Position numbers and translations under genes: made by a program. Positions 8,504 to 19,331 of a stretch of DNA of 64,000 nt are shown one piece after another. The notes beneath the pieces were generated by a model. That model searched no databases, had not been told where the DNA came from, and saw only the letters and a list, made by a program, of their open reading frames with translations. Each line of letters opens with the position of its first letter. The stretch's first letter is position 1. The DNA comes from Isachenkonia alkalipeptolytica (GTDB lineage: Bacteria; Bacillota; Clostridia; Peptostreptococcales; T1SED10-28), in assembly GCF_009910325.1 (NCBI RefSeq), contig NZ_SUMG01000007.1:62001-126000 (forward strand), written 5' to 3'.

Positions 8504-9469
8504 GATGATCGGAAGGGTCACCCCGGAACATAGAGTGGTAAAGAAAACCCCCTTTGCCGCAAAGTCCGCATCCCCTTCATACATTACCGCAAAAACCACG
8601 GCATTGGCCGCTGCGGGCATGGAGAATATCAGCACCGGCACCTTTAATAAAAAACCTTCCACCCCCAGCAGGGTTAAGAGACCGAATAAAAATGCAGGGA
8701 TCAAAATCAGCCGCAGAAAGACCAATCCGTACAGGGCTTTTTCCCGGAATACACTGCCCAGGGCCACCCGGGAAAGATTGGCTCCGATGATTATCATGGC
8801 CAGGGGCGTGGTTGCCTCTCCCAGGATGTCCATGGATCGAAATAGGGGTCCGGGAATTTCTATGGACAGGAGGAACAGGGTAAAACCGGTGAAGGTCGCC
8901 ACAATACCGGGGTTGATCAGGACTTTCAGCCGCCGGAGTTTTCCTTTAAAAGATTTCTCTTCCCCAGGGGAGGCGTCAAGGGGTCCCTTTCCGTCCTCGG
9001 AATCCCCGGAATTCTTTCGCGTCATCAGATAAACCCCCAGGCTCATCATTAAAAAGTTAAAGGGAATATTGAAAAGGGCGGTATAAAACACCCCTTCGTC
9101 TCCGAATATGGAGGCCATCACCGGATAGCCCATATAACCCACATTCCCAAAAATGATCAAAAATTGCAGGGCATTGGCCCTCGCCCCGGTAAAGCCACTG
9201 AATTTCACAATCCCATAGGAAAGGGCTATCATCAGGGCATACATACCGATGCCCACCAGAAACATGTAGGCGCTGTCCCACAAAACTTCCACGGAAAAGT
9301 CAAATTGCATGGATTTAATGATCATGGCGGGCAAGGTCACTTTAATCACAAAAACGCTTAAGGTTTTTACAAAGTGTTGATCCAAAAGCTTTAGACGGGA
9401 TGCTCCCCAGCCCACGGCAATCAGAATAAAAAGCGATAGAATCTGATAGAAGGTTGTAAAAAAATCCAT
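8483..9469 (-). CDS. AEC (auxin efflux carrier) family transporter
   Basis: Integral membrane protein, 328 residues, about ten hydrophobic segments in two halves separated by a charged loop (about 145-180, KNSGDSEDGKGPLDASPGEEKS). It starts MDFFTTFYQILSLFILIAVGW, and the motifs ALQFLIIFGNVGYMGYP and IIIGANLSR are typical of the AEC family. Members move dicarboxylates or other anions; the substrate is unknown here. A good AGGGAGG site precedes ATG. Its last codons are shared with the 23-nt tandem array. Confidence 0.87.
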   Translation of the reverse strand: MDFFTTFYQILSLFILIAVGWGASRLKLLDQHFVKTLSVFVIKVTLPAMIIKSMQFDFSVEVLWDSAYMFLVGIGMYALMIALSYGIVKFSGFTGARANALQFLIIFGNVGYMGYPVMASIFGDEGVFYTALFNIPFNFLMMSLGVYLMTRKNSGDSEDGKGPLDASPGEEKSFKGKLRRLKVLINPGIVATFTGFTLFLLSIEIPGPLFRSMDILGEATTPLAMIIIGANLSRVALGSVFREKALYGLVFLRLILIPAFLFGLLTLLGVEGFLLKVPVLIFSMPAAANAVVFAVMYEGDADFAAKGVFFTTLCSGVTLPIIAYMLLG

Positions 9470-9723
9470 AATATCCCTCCCTTTCGGTTATATCATATCA
9501 TATTTCTCCCCGGGATTCTTTCCAAAAAAAACTATAGACCCTTATAAAAAAGGCCTATAGAAGGAGGAGATAGGTCGTTCCTTATCAAAAAGTCTGTAGC
9601 TCGCTTGTTAAAAATTCCACTGTATATATTTTTACATATATAATCGTTATTTATAATTATAACATACTTTGAAAGCTTTTATCAGTTATAACAAGAAAAA
9701 ATCTTTAAATTGACCGGATTTTT

Positions 9724-10152
9724 TTATCGATCCACCAGCGCAAAGGATAACTGACAGGAACAGGCTAATTCCCCCTCCACCATAGCTTTTCCTTCCGCTT
9801 TTCCGATGCCCCTTCGAAAGGAGGTGATCTCCACATGGAGCTCTAACACGTCTCCCGGAACCACTTGCCTTCGAAACTTACATTTATCAATGCCGGTAAA
9901 TACTCCCAGCTTGTTTTGATCCCCTTCAATGGTGCAGGTAAGTCCCGCCACCTGGGCTAAGGCTTCCACCATGAGTACCCCGGGCATCAAGGGTTTTTCC
10001 GGAAAATGCCCTTGGAAAAATGGCTCATTGGCGGTCACGTTTTTAATGCCCACCGCTTTTTTCCCCGGCTCCAAATCCCGAATCTTATCCACCAGCAAAA
10101 AAGGATAGCGATGGGGCAGTACTTCTTTGATTTGTAAAATATCCAGTTCCAT
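9724..10152 (-). CDS. fabZ: 3-hydroxyacyl-ACP dehydratase FabZ
   Basis: Hot-dog dehydratase of fatty acid elongation, 142 residues. Signature HRYPFLLVD near residue 14 and [23 protein letters not shown] carry the catalytic His and Glu. It is the last gene of the mbl-flgF-flgG-rod protein-fabZ series, the same order as in Bacillus. The 254-nt gap to the AEC gene shows only a weak CTATAG inverted repeat near 9531-9556. Confidence 0.96.
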   Translation of the reverse strand: MELDILQIKEVLPHRYPFLLVDKIRDLEPGKKAVGIKNVTANEPFFQGHFPEKPLMPGVLMVEALAQVAGLTCTIEGDQNKLGVFTGIDKCKFRRQVVPGDVLELHVEITSFRRGIGKAEGKAMVEGELACSCQLSFALVDR

Positions 10153-10168
10153 AAATTTTTCCTCCTTC

Positions 10169-10567
10169 TTACTCCTGATCTTTGTTGGCTTTTCTATCCC
10201 CTTCTAAGGGCGAGGTCTCCTGAACCGATGCCGCTGCATCATCATAGCCGTGTTGTTGACTCAATTGCTGATAAAGCTCCTTGGCAAGGCCGACACCCCC
10301 GTTTTGGGAGATGTCCTCCGCCATTTTTTCATCCTGCATTTCTTCGTAGATTCCCCGTCCGAAGCTTTTTTCCACCAGTCCTCCGTCGGGAACCGTGTTT
10401 CTCATATTCTTAAACATCATCGTTAAAAAGATGGCTTCAAAATCCTCCGTGGCCTTTTTCAGAGCCTCCTGCTCTCCCTGTTGGTCCTCGGCAGCCACAT
10501 TTTGCAACCGCTTTTCAACGGATTTCGTCCCTTGATCCGGTATATAGGGTTGATAATTAATTTCCAC
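10169..10567 (-). CDS. Rod-binding protein (FlgJ N-terminal domain)
   Basis: About 132 residues. The central segment [22 protein letters not shown]...[21 protein letters not shown] is the FlgJ_N rod-binding domain. There is no muramidase domain, which is usual in Firmicutes. The start is set at GTG 10567 because GGAGG lies 6 nt upstream; an in-frame TTG six codons earlier lacks a site. It directly follows flgG and probably helps cap or assemble the flagellar rod. The C-terminal tail is polar and low complexity. Confidence 0.82.
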   Translation of the reverse strand: MEINYQPYIPDQGTKSVEKRLQNVAAEDQQGEQEALKKATEDFEAIFLTMMFKNMRNTVPDGGLVEKSFGRGIYEEMQDEKMAEDISQNGGVGLAKELYQQLSQQHGYDDAAASVQETSPLEGDRKANKDQE

Positions 10568-10606
10568 TGCATCCCTCCGTTCCAAATCTTTCTTTACAGT
10601 TACTGC

Positions 10607-11404
10607 CTATCGTCGCATATTGTTGGCGATTCCCATCATCTCGTCGGAGGTCTGTACCGCCTTGGAGCTGGTTTCATAGGCCCGCTGGGCGGTGATCATC
10701 CGTGTCATTTCATCCACAGCCTGGACGTTGGAAGCCTCTAAAAAGCTTTGCCGAACCGAAAGTCCTTGAGGACCTTCCTGGACCGGGGCTTCTCCCCCCG
10801 AGGCCACTGTGGCGGCGTAGTTGTTTCCCCCTTGGGCCTCCAAGCCTTCAGGATTGATAAAGTCCACCAGTTTCAGGGTTGCCACGTCCACGGTAGCCCC
10901 GTTTTCATCCACACCCTGGATCAAGCCGTTTTCCTGAACGATGATTTCCCGGAGATCCCCGGGGATAAAGATCGGATCATCGTTTTCGTCCAGCACCGAA
11001 TAACCGTTGGCGGTTACCAGTCGGTTCACATCCCCTTCGGCGCTGTACTTAAAGCTTCCGTCCCGGGTATATAACGGCTCTCCGTCCGGTGAGCCGATCC
11101 CGAAAAATCCCCGGCCGTCCAGGGCCAGATCAAAGGGATTTTCCGTTCGCTCCAAGGTTCCTTGGGTGAAAAAACGACTGACGGAGGAGGGGCGCACGCC
11201 GTGGCCCACTTCCAGTCCGTTGGGCTCCCCTTCCCCCGCTTCATTGACATTGGCGCCTCGCAGGTTGGCATAGAGCAAGTCCTTAAATTCCGCTTTTTGC
11301 CGTTTGTATCCCGTGGTGTTGATATTGGCCAGGTTGTTGGATATTACATCGATATTGGTTTGTTGGGATTTCATCCCCGTTGCTGCCGTCGATAGCGCTC
11401 TCAT
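10607..11404 (-). CDS. flgG: Flagellar basal-body rod protein FlgG
   Basis: Distal rod protein, 265 residues. The N-terminal flagellin/rod motif MRALSTAATGMKSQQTNID followed by SNNLANINTTGYKR, the core LALDGRGFFGI...YTRDGSF, and the C-terminal helix VDEMTRMITAQRAYETSSKAVQ are all diagnostic. It is exported by the flagellar type III system without a cleaved signal. GGAGAAGGAG precedes ATG. It follows flgF in the operon after a 400-nt repeat-rich spacer. Confidence 0.94.
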   Translation of the reverse strand: MRALSTAATGMKSQQTNIDVISNNLANINTTGYKRQKAEFKDLLYANLRGANVNEAGEGEPNGLEVGHGVRPSSVSRFFTQGTLERTENPFDLALDGRGFFGIGSPDGEPLYTRDGSFKYSAEGDVNRLVTANGYSVLDENDDPIFIPGDLREIIVQENGLIQGVDENGATVDVATLKLVDFINPEGLEAQGGNNYAATVASGGEAPVQEGPQGLSVRQSFLEASNVQAVDEMTRMITAQRAYETSSKAVQTSDEMMGIANNMRR

Positions 11405-11467
11405 ATTCCATCTCCTTCTCCTAATTTTTCTCGGTTTAGCTTTTCTATGTTTTTCTTTCTTTAGCTC

Positions 11468-11592
11468 TTTATCTAACGCAACTTTATCTAACGCGATTTT
11501 ATCTAACGCGATTTTATCTAACGCATTTTATCTAGCGCGATTTTGTCTAACGCATTTTATCTAACGCGATTTTGTCTAACTCAATTTTATTA
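11468..11592. repeat. 15-nt tandem array (about 9 copies)
   Basis: TTTATCTAACGCGAT and close variants (two units are 13 nt) repeated about nine times between flgG and flgF. Confidence 0.9.
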
Positions 11593-11659
11593 AACTTTTC
11601 TTTTGTCTAATCCATCTCATCAGCGGAACCTGCTATAGTAGAATGACCCACTGCAAGAC

Positions 11660-11764
11660 TCTGTTTTCTGCGTACGCGGCGATCCTGCTTTCTGCGTACA
11701 AGACGACCCTGCTTTCTGTAAGCATAGCCACCTCGTTTACTGTAAGCACGGTGACCCCGCTTAT
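11660..11764. repeat. 24-nt tandem array (about 4 copies)
   Basis: CTGCTTTCTGCGTACAAGAC plus GACC, diverging towards the right. It is the second of three unrelated arrays in the flgG-flgF gap. Confidence 0.75.
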
Positions 11765-11773
11765 TTTCCATCG

Positions 11774-11824
11774 GACAATATCATTTGCCGCACAATATCA
11801 CCTACCGGGCAATATCGTTTACCG
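11774..11824. repeat. 17-nt tandem array (3 copies) including the flgF stop
   Basis: GGGCAATATCGTTTACC and two variants. The right-hand unit encodes the final AVNDIAR-stop of flgF, and the two others are copies downstream of the stop. Confidence 0.8.
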
Positions 11825-12887
11825 CCCGTTGCAGCAACTCGTCATAGGCGGATACCACCTTTTGATTGGACTCGAAATTCCTGAAGTTGGCAATCATCTC
11901 TGCCATCTCCCGCACCGTGTTTACGTTGGACCCCTCTAAATATCCCTGAAGGACCTTTCCTTCAAAGGCGGCAAGTTCAGGGTCCTCGGCTTCGTTCATG
12001 CGGTAATAATTGTCCTGAAACTTTTCGAGAAACTCCGGGTTTTCAATGTTCACCAAACTCAGCTGGTTTACCACGGCGTCCCCGATCATGACCTGACCCT
12101 CTTCGCCGATTAAAAATTCCTGGGCTCCCGGAGTGATAGGTCCTTCTTCCCCTTGGACCAGATGCCCCTCGGTGGTGACTAACTGCCCTTCATTGTTCAG
12201 GGTGAATCCTCCGTCCCGGGTATAAAGGGTTTCCCCCTCCTCAGTGGTGATCACGAAAAATCCTTCCCCGTCCAGGGCCATATGCATGGGGCTTTCCGTG
12301 TTTTCCAGTCCCCCTTGCAGGAAGTTGGTCTCTACTTTATCCAAACGAAGGCCGCTGTTGATGGTTCCGATCACATTGGGATTTCTCGGTTGGATCAGAC
12401 TATCCTGAAGATCCCCGTTGACAAATAACTGTCCCTGTTCATCAATCTCCATGTTCTCCGGGGTCATGCCCTCAATTTGAATCCGCGCTCCGTTTTGATT
12501 TAATATGTAATTTCCATTGGCGGTGTTTAACTCCCCGTTCGGGCGGCGACTGAAGGTTCGAAGATGTCCTTCTTCGTCTACGGTAAACTGAACCGACCGG
12601 TTATAACTTCGGCCGAGCTCTCCTTCCACAGAGAAAAAATCCCCTTCCGTGGACAGGGTAACCACTCCGTTTTCCATTTCCACCTCCACGGTTTGATCCC
12701 GGCCCAGAGCCCGGTTGGGAAGTTCCCCGTTGATTTTATGAAGCAGTACCTCGGGAAAGGATTCGGAAATCATCGTGTCCCGTTTAAATCCTGTGGTGTT
12801 GACATTGGCCATATTGTTCGATGTTACGTCCATTTTCCGTTCGCTTACCTGCATGGATGAGGTTGCGGTATACAGTCCTCGAAACAT
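11802..12887 (-). CDS. Flagellar basal-body rod protein FlgF/FlhO-like
   Basis: 361 residues from ATG 12887, which has AAGGAGG upstream. It has the N-terminal rod motif MFRGLYTATSSMQVSERKMD then SNNMANVNTTGFKRD, the middle motif MALDGEGFFVITTEEGETLYTRDGGF, and C-terminal NTVREMAEMIANFRNFESNQKVV. It is longer than FlgG because of an acidic central region. In Bacillus the equivalent pair is flhO/flhP. Its 3' codons are duplicated in the 17-nt array. It could equally be named FlgG2. Confidence 0.88.
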   Translation of the reverse strand: MFRGLYTATSSMQVSERKMDVTSNNMANVNTTGFKRDTMISESFPEVLLHKINGELPNRALGRDQTVEVEMENGVVTLSTEGDFFSVEGELGRSYNRSVQFTVDEEGHLRTFSRRPNGELNTANGNYILNQNGARIQIEGMTPENMEIDEQGQLFVNGDLQDSLIQPRNPNVIGTINSGLRLDKVETNFLQGGLENTESPMHMALDGEGFFVITTEEGETLYTRDGGFTLNNEGQLVTTEGHLVQGEEGPITPGAQEFLIGEEGQVMIGDAVVNQLSLVNIENPEFLEKFQDNYYRMNEAEDPELAAFEGKVLQGYLEGSNVNTVREMAEMIANFRNFESNQKVVSAYDELLQRAVNDIAR

Positions 12888-12997
12888 AAAACGCCTCCTT
12901 AAAAAGACATAAGGGCACAGAGGGAAGGGCATATACATCCCTGTTACTCCTGTGCCCGGAATAATTCATTCCCTATATTTACTTATCGGCAAAAAAC

Positions 12998-14026
12998 CTA
13001 TCTTCTTTGAGCATGTTTTGAACTTTCCATACTGTCTTCCAATAAATGAATGGATTTTAGTGCCTGTCCCGTACCCTTGGCAACGGAGGAAATGGGCTCA
13101 TCAGCTAAATGTACGGGGATTCCCGTGCGCTCGGCGATCAGTTTATCCAGTCCCCAAAGCATGGCGCCGCCTCCGGTCATCATAATTCCCTGGTTGGAAA
13201 TATCCGCTGACAGTTCCGGTGGAGTTTTTTCCAGCACGGAGTGCACCGCATCCGCCATGTTTAGAATCGGCTCTTCTAAGGCAGAGAGCATTTCATTGGA
13301 GCTGACCTTTAGGGTAATGGGCAGACCGGTGACCAGGTTTCTTCCCCGGACATCCATGATCTTCTCCTTCGGCCGCTCATAGGCGCCCCCGATTTCGATT
13401 TTCATGGCCTCCGCCGTACGTTCACCGATCATAATGTTATGCTTTTTCCGCATATATCGGGTAATGGCGTCGTCCAACACGTCCCCGGCAACTTTAATAG
13501 AGGTGCTGGTTACAATTCCTCCCAGGGAGATCACAGCGATGTCTGTGGTTCCCCCGCCGATGTCCACGATCATATGTCCGTTGGGCTTGGCGATGTCCAG
13601 GCCGGCACCGATGGCTGCGGCAATGGGTTCTTCAATCAGGTAGGTCATGCGGCCGCCGGCTTCATTGGTGGCGTCAATTACCGCCCGTTTTTCCACCCCG
13701 GTTACCCCGCTGGGTACACAGACAATAATTCTCGGCTTAAAGAACCATCTTTTTCCGATGGTTTTTTGAATAAAATATTTTAACATTTTTTCCGTAATTT
13801 CATAATCAGAGATTACCCCGTCTTTTAGAGGACGGATGGCAACAATATTTCCCGGGGTTCTTCCCAGCATTCTTCTTGCCTCTTCCCCCACGGCCAACAC
13901 TTTATTGGTGTACTTATCAATAGCCACAACGGAAGGTTCTTGTAGAACAATTCCCTTCCCTTTTACAAAAACCAAAACACTGGCGGTTCCTAAGTCAATC
14001 CCTATATCTGCTCCTAAACCAAACAT
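12998..14026 (-). CDS. mbl: MreB/Mbl family rod-shape protein
   Basis: Actin-like cytoskeletal ATPase guiding lateral cell-wall synthesis, 342 residues. Phosphate 1 motif DIGIDLGTASVLVFVKGKG, phosphate 2 HMIVDIGGGTTDIAVISLGG and adenosine motif IMMTGGGAMLWGLD are present. By position upstream of flgF/flgG and downstream of murA it corresponds to Bacillus mbl, although mreB cannot be excluded by sequence alone. ATG is preceded by GAGGAGG. Confidence 0.93.
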   Translation of the reverse strand: MFGLGADIGIDLGTASVLVFVKGKGIVLQEPSVVAIDKYTNKVLAVGEEARRMLGRTPGNIVAIRPLKDGVISDYEITEKMLKYFIQKTIGKRWFFKPRIIVCVPSGVTGVEKRAVIDATNEAGGRMTYLIEEPIAAAIGAGLDIAKPNGHMIVDIGGGTTDIAVISLGGIVTSTSIKVAGDVLDDAITRYMRKKHNIMIGERTAEAMKIEIGGAYERPKEKIMDVRGRNLVTGLPITLKVSSNEMLSALEEPILNMADAVHSVLEKTPPELSADISNQGIMMTGGGAMLWGLDKLIAERTGIPVHLADEPISSVAKGTGQALKSIHLLEDSMESSKHAQRR

Positions 14027-14176
14027 CCGATATGTTCCTCCTCATAATATATATATTTCTCCCTGCTTTCATGCTCCCAGGTGTTTTTCTTCCTTACAAT
14101 TCATTTCCTCAACTACTTATTATACACTTTTTTTCATGAAAAAGAAATAGAAGATCTTTGAAGTTTTAACCTTTTC

Positions 14177-15442
14177 TTAGGGTTTTGGTCGATAAGCCCG
14201 GTGGATATTGGCCCCTAAATCCGTGAATTTCTTTTCAATATCTACATACCCTCGATCAATGTGTTCGATATTTTCTATTTCCGTCGGCCCGTCGGCAATC
14301 AGTCCCGCTAAAATCAGTGCGGCTCCCGCCCGAAGATCCGAGGCTTTTACCTGGGCTCCCTGGAGGGGAATGCCCCCTTCAATTACGGCGCTGCGGCCCT
14401 CGATTTTAATCCTTGCCCCCATCCGTTTCAGTTCATTAACGTGCATAAAGCGATTTTCAAAAACCGTTTCCGTTACCATGGAGGTTCCCTTAATAGCGCA
14501 CAGCAGGGCCATGAACTGGGACTGCATATCCGTTGGAAAACCGGGATAGGGCAGGGTTTTAATGTCCACAGGCTTTTTCTCTTTGTTTCCGATTACCCGG
14601 ACCGTGGTACCGTTTTCGATTACTTCCGCATTGCTTTCCTTCAATTTTGCAATTACAGGACGAAGATGGTCCGTAATGATGTTTTCAATCACCACATCCC
14701 CTTCCGTAATAGCGGCGGCCACCATAAAGGTCCCCGCTTCAATGCGATCGGGAATAACCCGATGGGTAAGCTCTTTTAAGGTTTTTACCCCTTTGATTTT
14801 AATGGTATCCGTACCGGCTCCCCGAACGCTGCATCCCATTTTATTTAAAAAGTTCGCAAGGTCCGTAATCTCCGGTTCCTCCGCAGCGTTTTCGATGATG
14901 GTCTCTCCTTCAGCCAACACCGCGGCCATCATAATATTTTCCGTGGCACCCACACTGGGGAAATCCAGATAGATCTTGGCACCCTCCAGCTTTTCCGCCT
15001 TGGCCTCCACAAATCCGTGACCGATATGAATTTCCGCCCCTAAGGCTTTAAATCCTTTCAAATGGAGATCAATGGGTCGTGTTCCGATGGCGCAGCCTCC
15101 GGGCATGGAGATCCGGGCCTGACCGCAACGGGCCAGTAAGGGACCCATCACCAAAAAAGATGCCCGCATTTTTCGAACCAGGTCGTAGGGGGCTTCATGG
15201 CTGGTGATCTCCTTTGCGGTAATTCTCAGGGTACCTTCTTCCAGGGTTTCCACCGTGGCTCCTAAACTCTCCAGCACTTCCGAGATCACCCCTACGTCCT
15301 TTAACGGGGGTACGTCTTCGATCACCGAAGCCTGATCATTAAGTAATGATGCGGCTAAGATCGGCAACACCGCATTTTTTGCACCGCTTATTCTTACCTT
15401 CCCTTTTAAGGGAGCACTTTTCTCTACAATAATTTTCTCCAA
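14177..15442 (-). CDS. murA: UDP-N-acetylglucosamine 1-carboxyvinyltransferase
   Basis: First committed step of peptidoglycan synthesis. The start is placed at TTG 15442 ([23 protein letters not shown]) with GAGGCGG upstream, giving 421 residues as expected. Longer in-frame starts encode a Lys/Cys-rich non-family segment. The active-site Cys lies in [13 protein letters not shown]. The C-terminal [16 protein letters not shown] is typical. In Bacillus spoIID, spoIIQ and spoIIID lie between murA and mbl; here the two genes are adjacent. Confidence 0.95.
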   Translation of the reverse strand: MEKIIVEKSAPLKGKVRISGAKNAVLPILAASLLNDQASVIEDVPPLKDVGVISEVLESLGATVETLEEGTLRITAKEITSHEAPYDLVRKMRASFLVMGPLLARCGQARISMPGGCAIGTRPIDLHLKGFKALGAEIHIGHGFVEAKAEKLEGAKIYLDFPSVGATENIMMAAVLAEGETIIENAAEEPEITDLANFLNKMGCSVRGAGTDTIKIKGVKTLKELTHRVIPDRIEAGTFMVAAAITEGDVVIENIITDHLRPVIAKLKESNAEVIENGTTVRVIGNKEKKPVDIKTLPYPGFPTDMQSQFMALLCAIKGTSMVTETVFENRFMHVNELKRMGARIKIEGRSAVIEGGIPLQGAQVKASDLRAGAALILAGLIADGPTEIENIEHIDRGYVDIEKKFTDLGANIHRAYRPKP

Positions 15443-15821
15443 TATTCCGCCTCGCTTTCTACTCTTTGTGCTTTTCAGCTTACATTTTGTCTGTACTTCA
15501 CAGTTTTCAATTTTCAATTTGCAATTTGCAATTTCACATACGCAAAATCGACACAAAGTTTCTCTGCGTCTTTTTTGGTGATTATTTTCAATAATTTATG
15601 TTGATCAAAGATTTACATTTGTAATGTCCTGTCCTTGAAATTACCAGAAATATACCTGTTACCATTTTATCAGTAAACCAAATTAATGCAAGTTTTTTTT
15701 TGCATGAAAACCGCAGTAAACTACGCAATTCCCGGAATTGAGGAAAATATGCCTAGATTATTTGCCGTTTTCGATTCCCGTCGTTTTCAGTGCTTATTCA
15801 GTTGCTTTCCTGCTGCTTTTC
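15443..15821. other. Gap upstream of murA with an 8-nt microsatellite
   Basis: 15503-15535 carries about four copies of an 8-nt unit (CAATTTGC / CAATTTTC). The rest is AT-rich with no coding signal, except the 12-nt array at its left end that belongs to the YueI-like gene. Confidence 0.7.
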
Positions 15822-15862
15822 CTATTGCTTTTCCTGTTGCTTTTCATGTTCCTCTTCCGGCA
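15802..15862. repeat. 12-nt tandem array spanning the YueI-like gene end
   Basis: GTTGCTTTTCCT-type units, about five copies. Two encode the final HEKQQEKQ of the YueI-like protein and the others continue past its stop codon. Confidence 0.85.
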
Positions 15863-16388
15863 CTCCACAGGTTTTTCCCAGCAGCTTATCCATCAGTCCC
15901 AGCTTTTTAAAATCCCCCACCCGGTCGGGAGCCGCGTTTTCAAGTTCTTCGTAGCAGTCTTTGCACAGCTTTTTATGCTCCGCATGCTGAAATTTATCGG
16001 GGAGCAGTCTCAGTTTCACCCGGATGTTTTCCCGGTTCACCGCTTCCCGGCTGACCACCACAAGACCCATAGCCTCCTCCGCCTGGGTGTGAAAGGATTT
16101 ATACTCCTTATTGTATTTCCGGGCAAGACCCATGTATTTTTTTGTCCAGGGGGAAGTCAGTTTATTGTGATTGACAATCAACCGGTGGGCCTTGGCATCT
16201 TGTAAAGCTTCCTCCGCCACGGCTACTCCTTCATCATAAAACACTTCTTCCGGAGACAGCGCCACAATCACCCGCTCCCGAAATTCTCCCAGATACACTT
16301 TTTTCTCTTCCCCTTTAATTATCGGCGGTCCGTAGATCCCCCGTTGCAGGGTTTGTTCCAGTTCAGATTTTTCATTTTTATCTTTCAT
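15822..16388 (-). CDS. YueI-like protein (DUF1694)
   Basis: 188 residues. N-terminal LEQTLQRGIYGPPIIKGEEKKVYLG and FRERVIVALSPEEV match the YueI/DUF1694 family, whose function is unknown. The C-terminal part carries four cysteines (KLCKDCYEEL and KTCG), suggesting a metal site not typical of the family. The start is ATG 16388 with AGAGGTG upstream. The tail EEEHEKQQEKQ is encoded by the 12-nt tandem array. Monocistronic, opposite to the next gene. Confidence 0.75.
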   Translation of the reverse strand: MKDKNEKSELEQTLQRGIYGPPIIKGEEKKVYLGEFRERVIVALSPEEVFYDEGVAVAEEALQDAKAHRLIVNHNKLTSPWTKKYMGLARKYNKEYKSFHTQAEEAMGLVVVSREAVNRENIRVKLRLLPDKFQHAEHKKLCKDCYEELENAAPDRVGDFKKLGLMDKLLGKTCGVPEEEHEKQQEKQ

Positions 16389-16575
16389 GTTCTTCACCTC
16401 TATAATCTACGTATTGTTTTCTCTTTTTCGGTATCTAATTTAGTCTTGCTACTGATCACCGGCAGTCGATGACTTTCTTTCCTTGCCCTCATTTTCTACG
16501 AAATGCTTCTTGTTGTCAATTGCTTTTTTCTGCTGTATAATTGGAGGGATAGAGAAATCGTTTAGGAGGATTTTA

Positions 16576-17004
16576 ATGAAAAAGCTGCTGAAAATGATGA
16601 CCCGTTGGGATTTCATCTTAATTATATTGATCGTGGTTTTAAGTGCCGCCGCCACCTTTTCCATTCCCTGGTTGCTGGCGGGAGGCGACGGGGAGGCGGA
16701 AGTCGTGGTTACCCTTCGGGGAGAAGAGATTTACCGCTTTCCCTTAGTGGAGTCCGGCCACGAAGAAATCCCCTTTGATTTCGAAGTGGATGGACAACAG
16801 TACACCGGGGTCCTGGAGATGGAAGACGGTGCCGTGCGGCTGCAGCGCCTGCCCGAGGAGATTCTGCCCCTGGGGATTCACCGGGACATGGGCTGGATCA
16901 GCCGGGAGTATGAGGTGATTGTGGCCCTGCCCATTCAGATGACGGTGACCATTGAGACCACGGAACCGGAAGAGCATGAGGACTACGATATCATCGTACA
17001 ATAG
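16576..17004 (+). CDS. NusG domain II-like membrane-anchored protein
   Basis: 142 residues from ATG 16576 (AGGAGG upstream). One N-terminal membrane helix (DFILIILIVVLSAAATF) is followed by an extracytoplasmic NusG_II (DUF1312) fold: VTLRGEEIYRFPL, YTGVLEMEDGAVR, and DMGWISREYEVIVALP. Known relatives often carry paired Cys in the last segment (CxxxxC before GWIS and VC-LP after). Here those positions are L/H and A, so a disulfide is impossible. Transcribed opposite to its neighbours. Function unknown. Confidence 0.65.
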   Translation: MKKLLKMMTRWDFILIILIVVLSAAATFSIPWLLAGGDGEAEVVVTLRGEEIYRFPLVESGHEEIPFDFEVDGQQYTGVLEMEDGAVRLQRLPEEILPLGIHRDMGWISREYEVIVALPIQMTVTIETTEPEEHEDYDIIVQ

Positions 17005-17204
17005 AACATATCGGCGGTCAGGGAACAGCGGCCCGTGGTTTTAGGGTCCAGCGACGATCAGGGTACAGTGACCCGTGGTGTTGGCGACACAGCGGCCCGT
17101 TATGTGAAGGTGTTCGCACACAGGGCTAGTGGTTTTAAAGGGCCCAGCGGCGATCAACGAACCCCGGTTCCCAGTGCCGACGGGGAAATGAGAAGGGATT
17201 GGAA

Positions 17205-17345
17205 AAAGCAAACGAAAAGGCAAAAGAAAAAGCATAAAAAAAAGCATAAGAAAAAGCGTAAGGAAAGAGGAACCCCCTCAAACCTTACGCTTTTTTATTA
17301 CCTTGCGCTTTTTTATTACCTTGCGCTTTTTATTGCCTTACACTT
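17205..17345. repeat. 12-nt and 18-nt tandem arrays around a terminator
   Basis: Left: AAAAAGCATAAG-type 12-nt units (17205-17262). Right: CTTGCGCTTTTTTATTAC, four 18-nt units (17284-17345). Both contain the stem sequence of the hairpin between them. A weaker GC-rich repeat (CAGCGGCCCGT...) occupies 17020-17115. No gene is visible in 17005-17484. Confidence 0.8.
17251..17296. terminator. Bidirectional terminator between NusG_II-like gene and atpC
   Basis: AAAAAGCGTAAGG...CCTTACGCTTTTTT, an 11-bp or longer stem with A and T runs on both sides, serving converging transcripts. Confidence 0.85.
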
Positions 17346-17484
17346 TCTGTATGCTTGAAACTTTTTTATCTACGTTTTCACGCTATAATTTCCCCTCTTA
17401 TTTTACAGGGGCTGTCGATATATAATCCTTTGAACAGGAAAAGCACCGCTTAATCTTCCTCGTTATCCTTCTTCCTGTTCTTAT

Positions 17485-17898
17485 CTACTTTTTTCGCTTT
17501 GCCAACTCGATTCGATTGACTGCCTTTCCAAGGGAGACTTGGGCCCGGGTTTCATCCACTTCGTTTTTCTTTTGGGCCTCCAGTCGTTCCTTGGCCCGTT
17601 TTTTCGCCCGTTCCGCCCGGTCCAGGTCAATCTCTTCCGGCCACTCCGCCGCATCGGTGAGGAGAATGGCTTTGGAGTCGTCCACGGTTAAAATCCCCGG
17701 AGAGATGGTGGCTTCCTGCTCATTCTCATCTCCAAAGATCAGCTTGGCCCGCCCGATTTCCACCGGGGTCACCAAGGGGGTATGCTCATGAAGAACGGCA
17801 ATATCTCCCGTGGTGGTTCGAACCACAAACTTCTCCACTTCGTCATCGAAAAAAATCCGGTTCGGCGTCACGATCTCTACCTGAAATTTCTTTGCCAT
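17485..17898 (-). CDS. atpC: ATP synthase epsilon subunit
   Basis: F1 central-stalk subunit, 137 residues. The N-terminal beta-sandwich (VEIVTPNRIFFDDEVEKFVVRTTTGDIAVLHEHTPL) and C-terminal two-helix domain (LDRAERAKKRAKERLEAQ) are complete. Last gene of the operon, 8 nt after atpD. Confidence 0.96.
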   Translation of the reverse strand: MAKKFQVEIVTPNRIFFDDEVEKFVVRTTTGDIAVLHEHTPLVTPVEIGRAKLIFGDENEQEATISPGILTVDDSKAILLTDAAEWPEEIDLDRAERAKKRAKERLEAQKKNEVDETRAQVSLGKAVNRIELAKRKK

Positions 17899-17906
17899 AC
17901 GATCAC

Positions 17907-19331
<1,425 letters not shown>

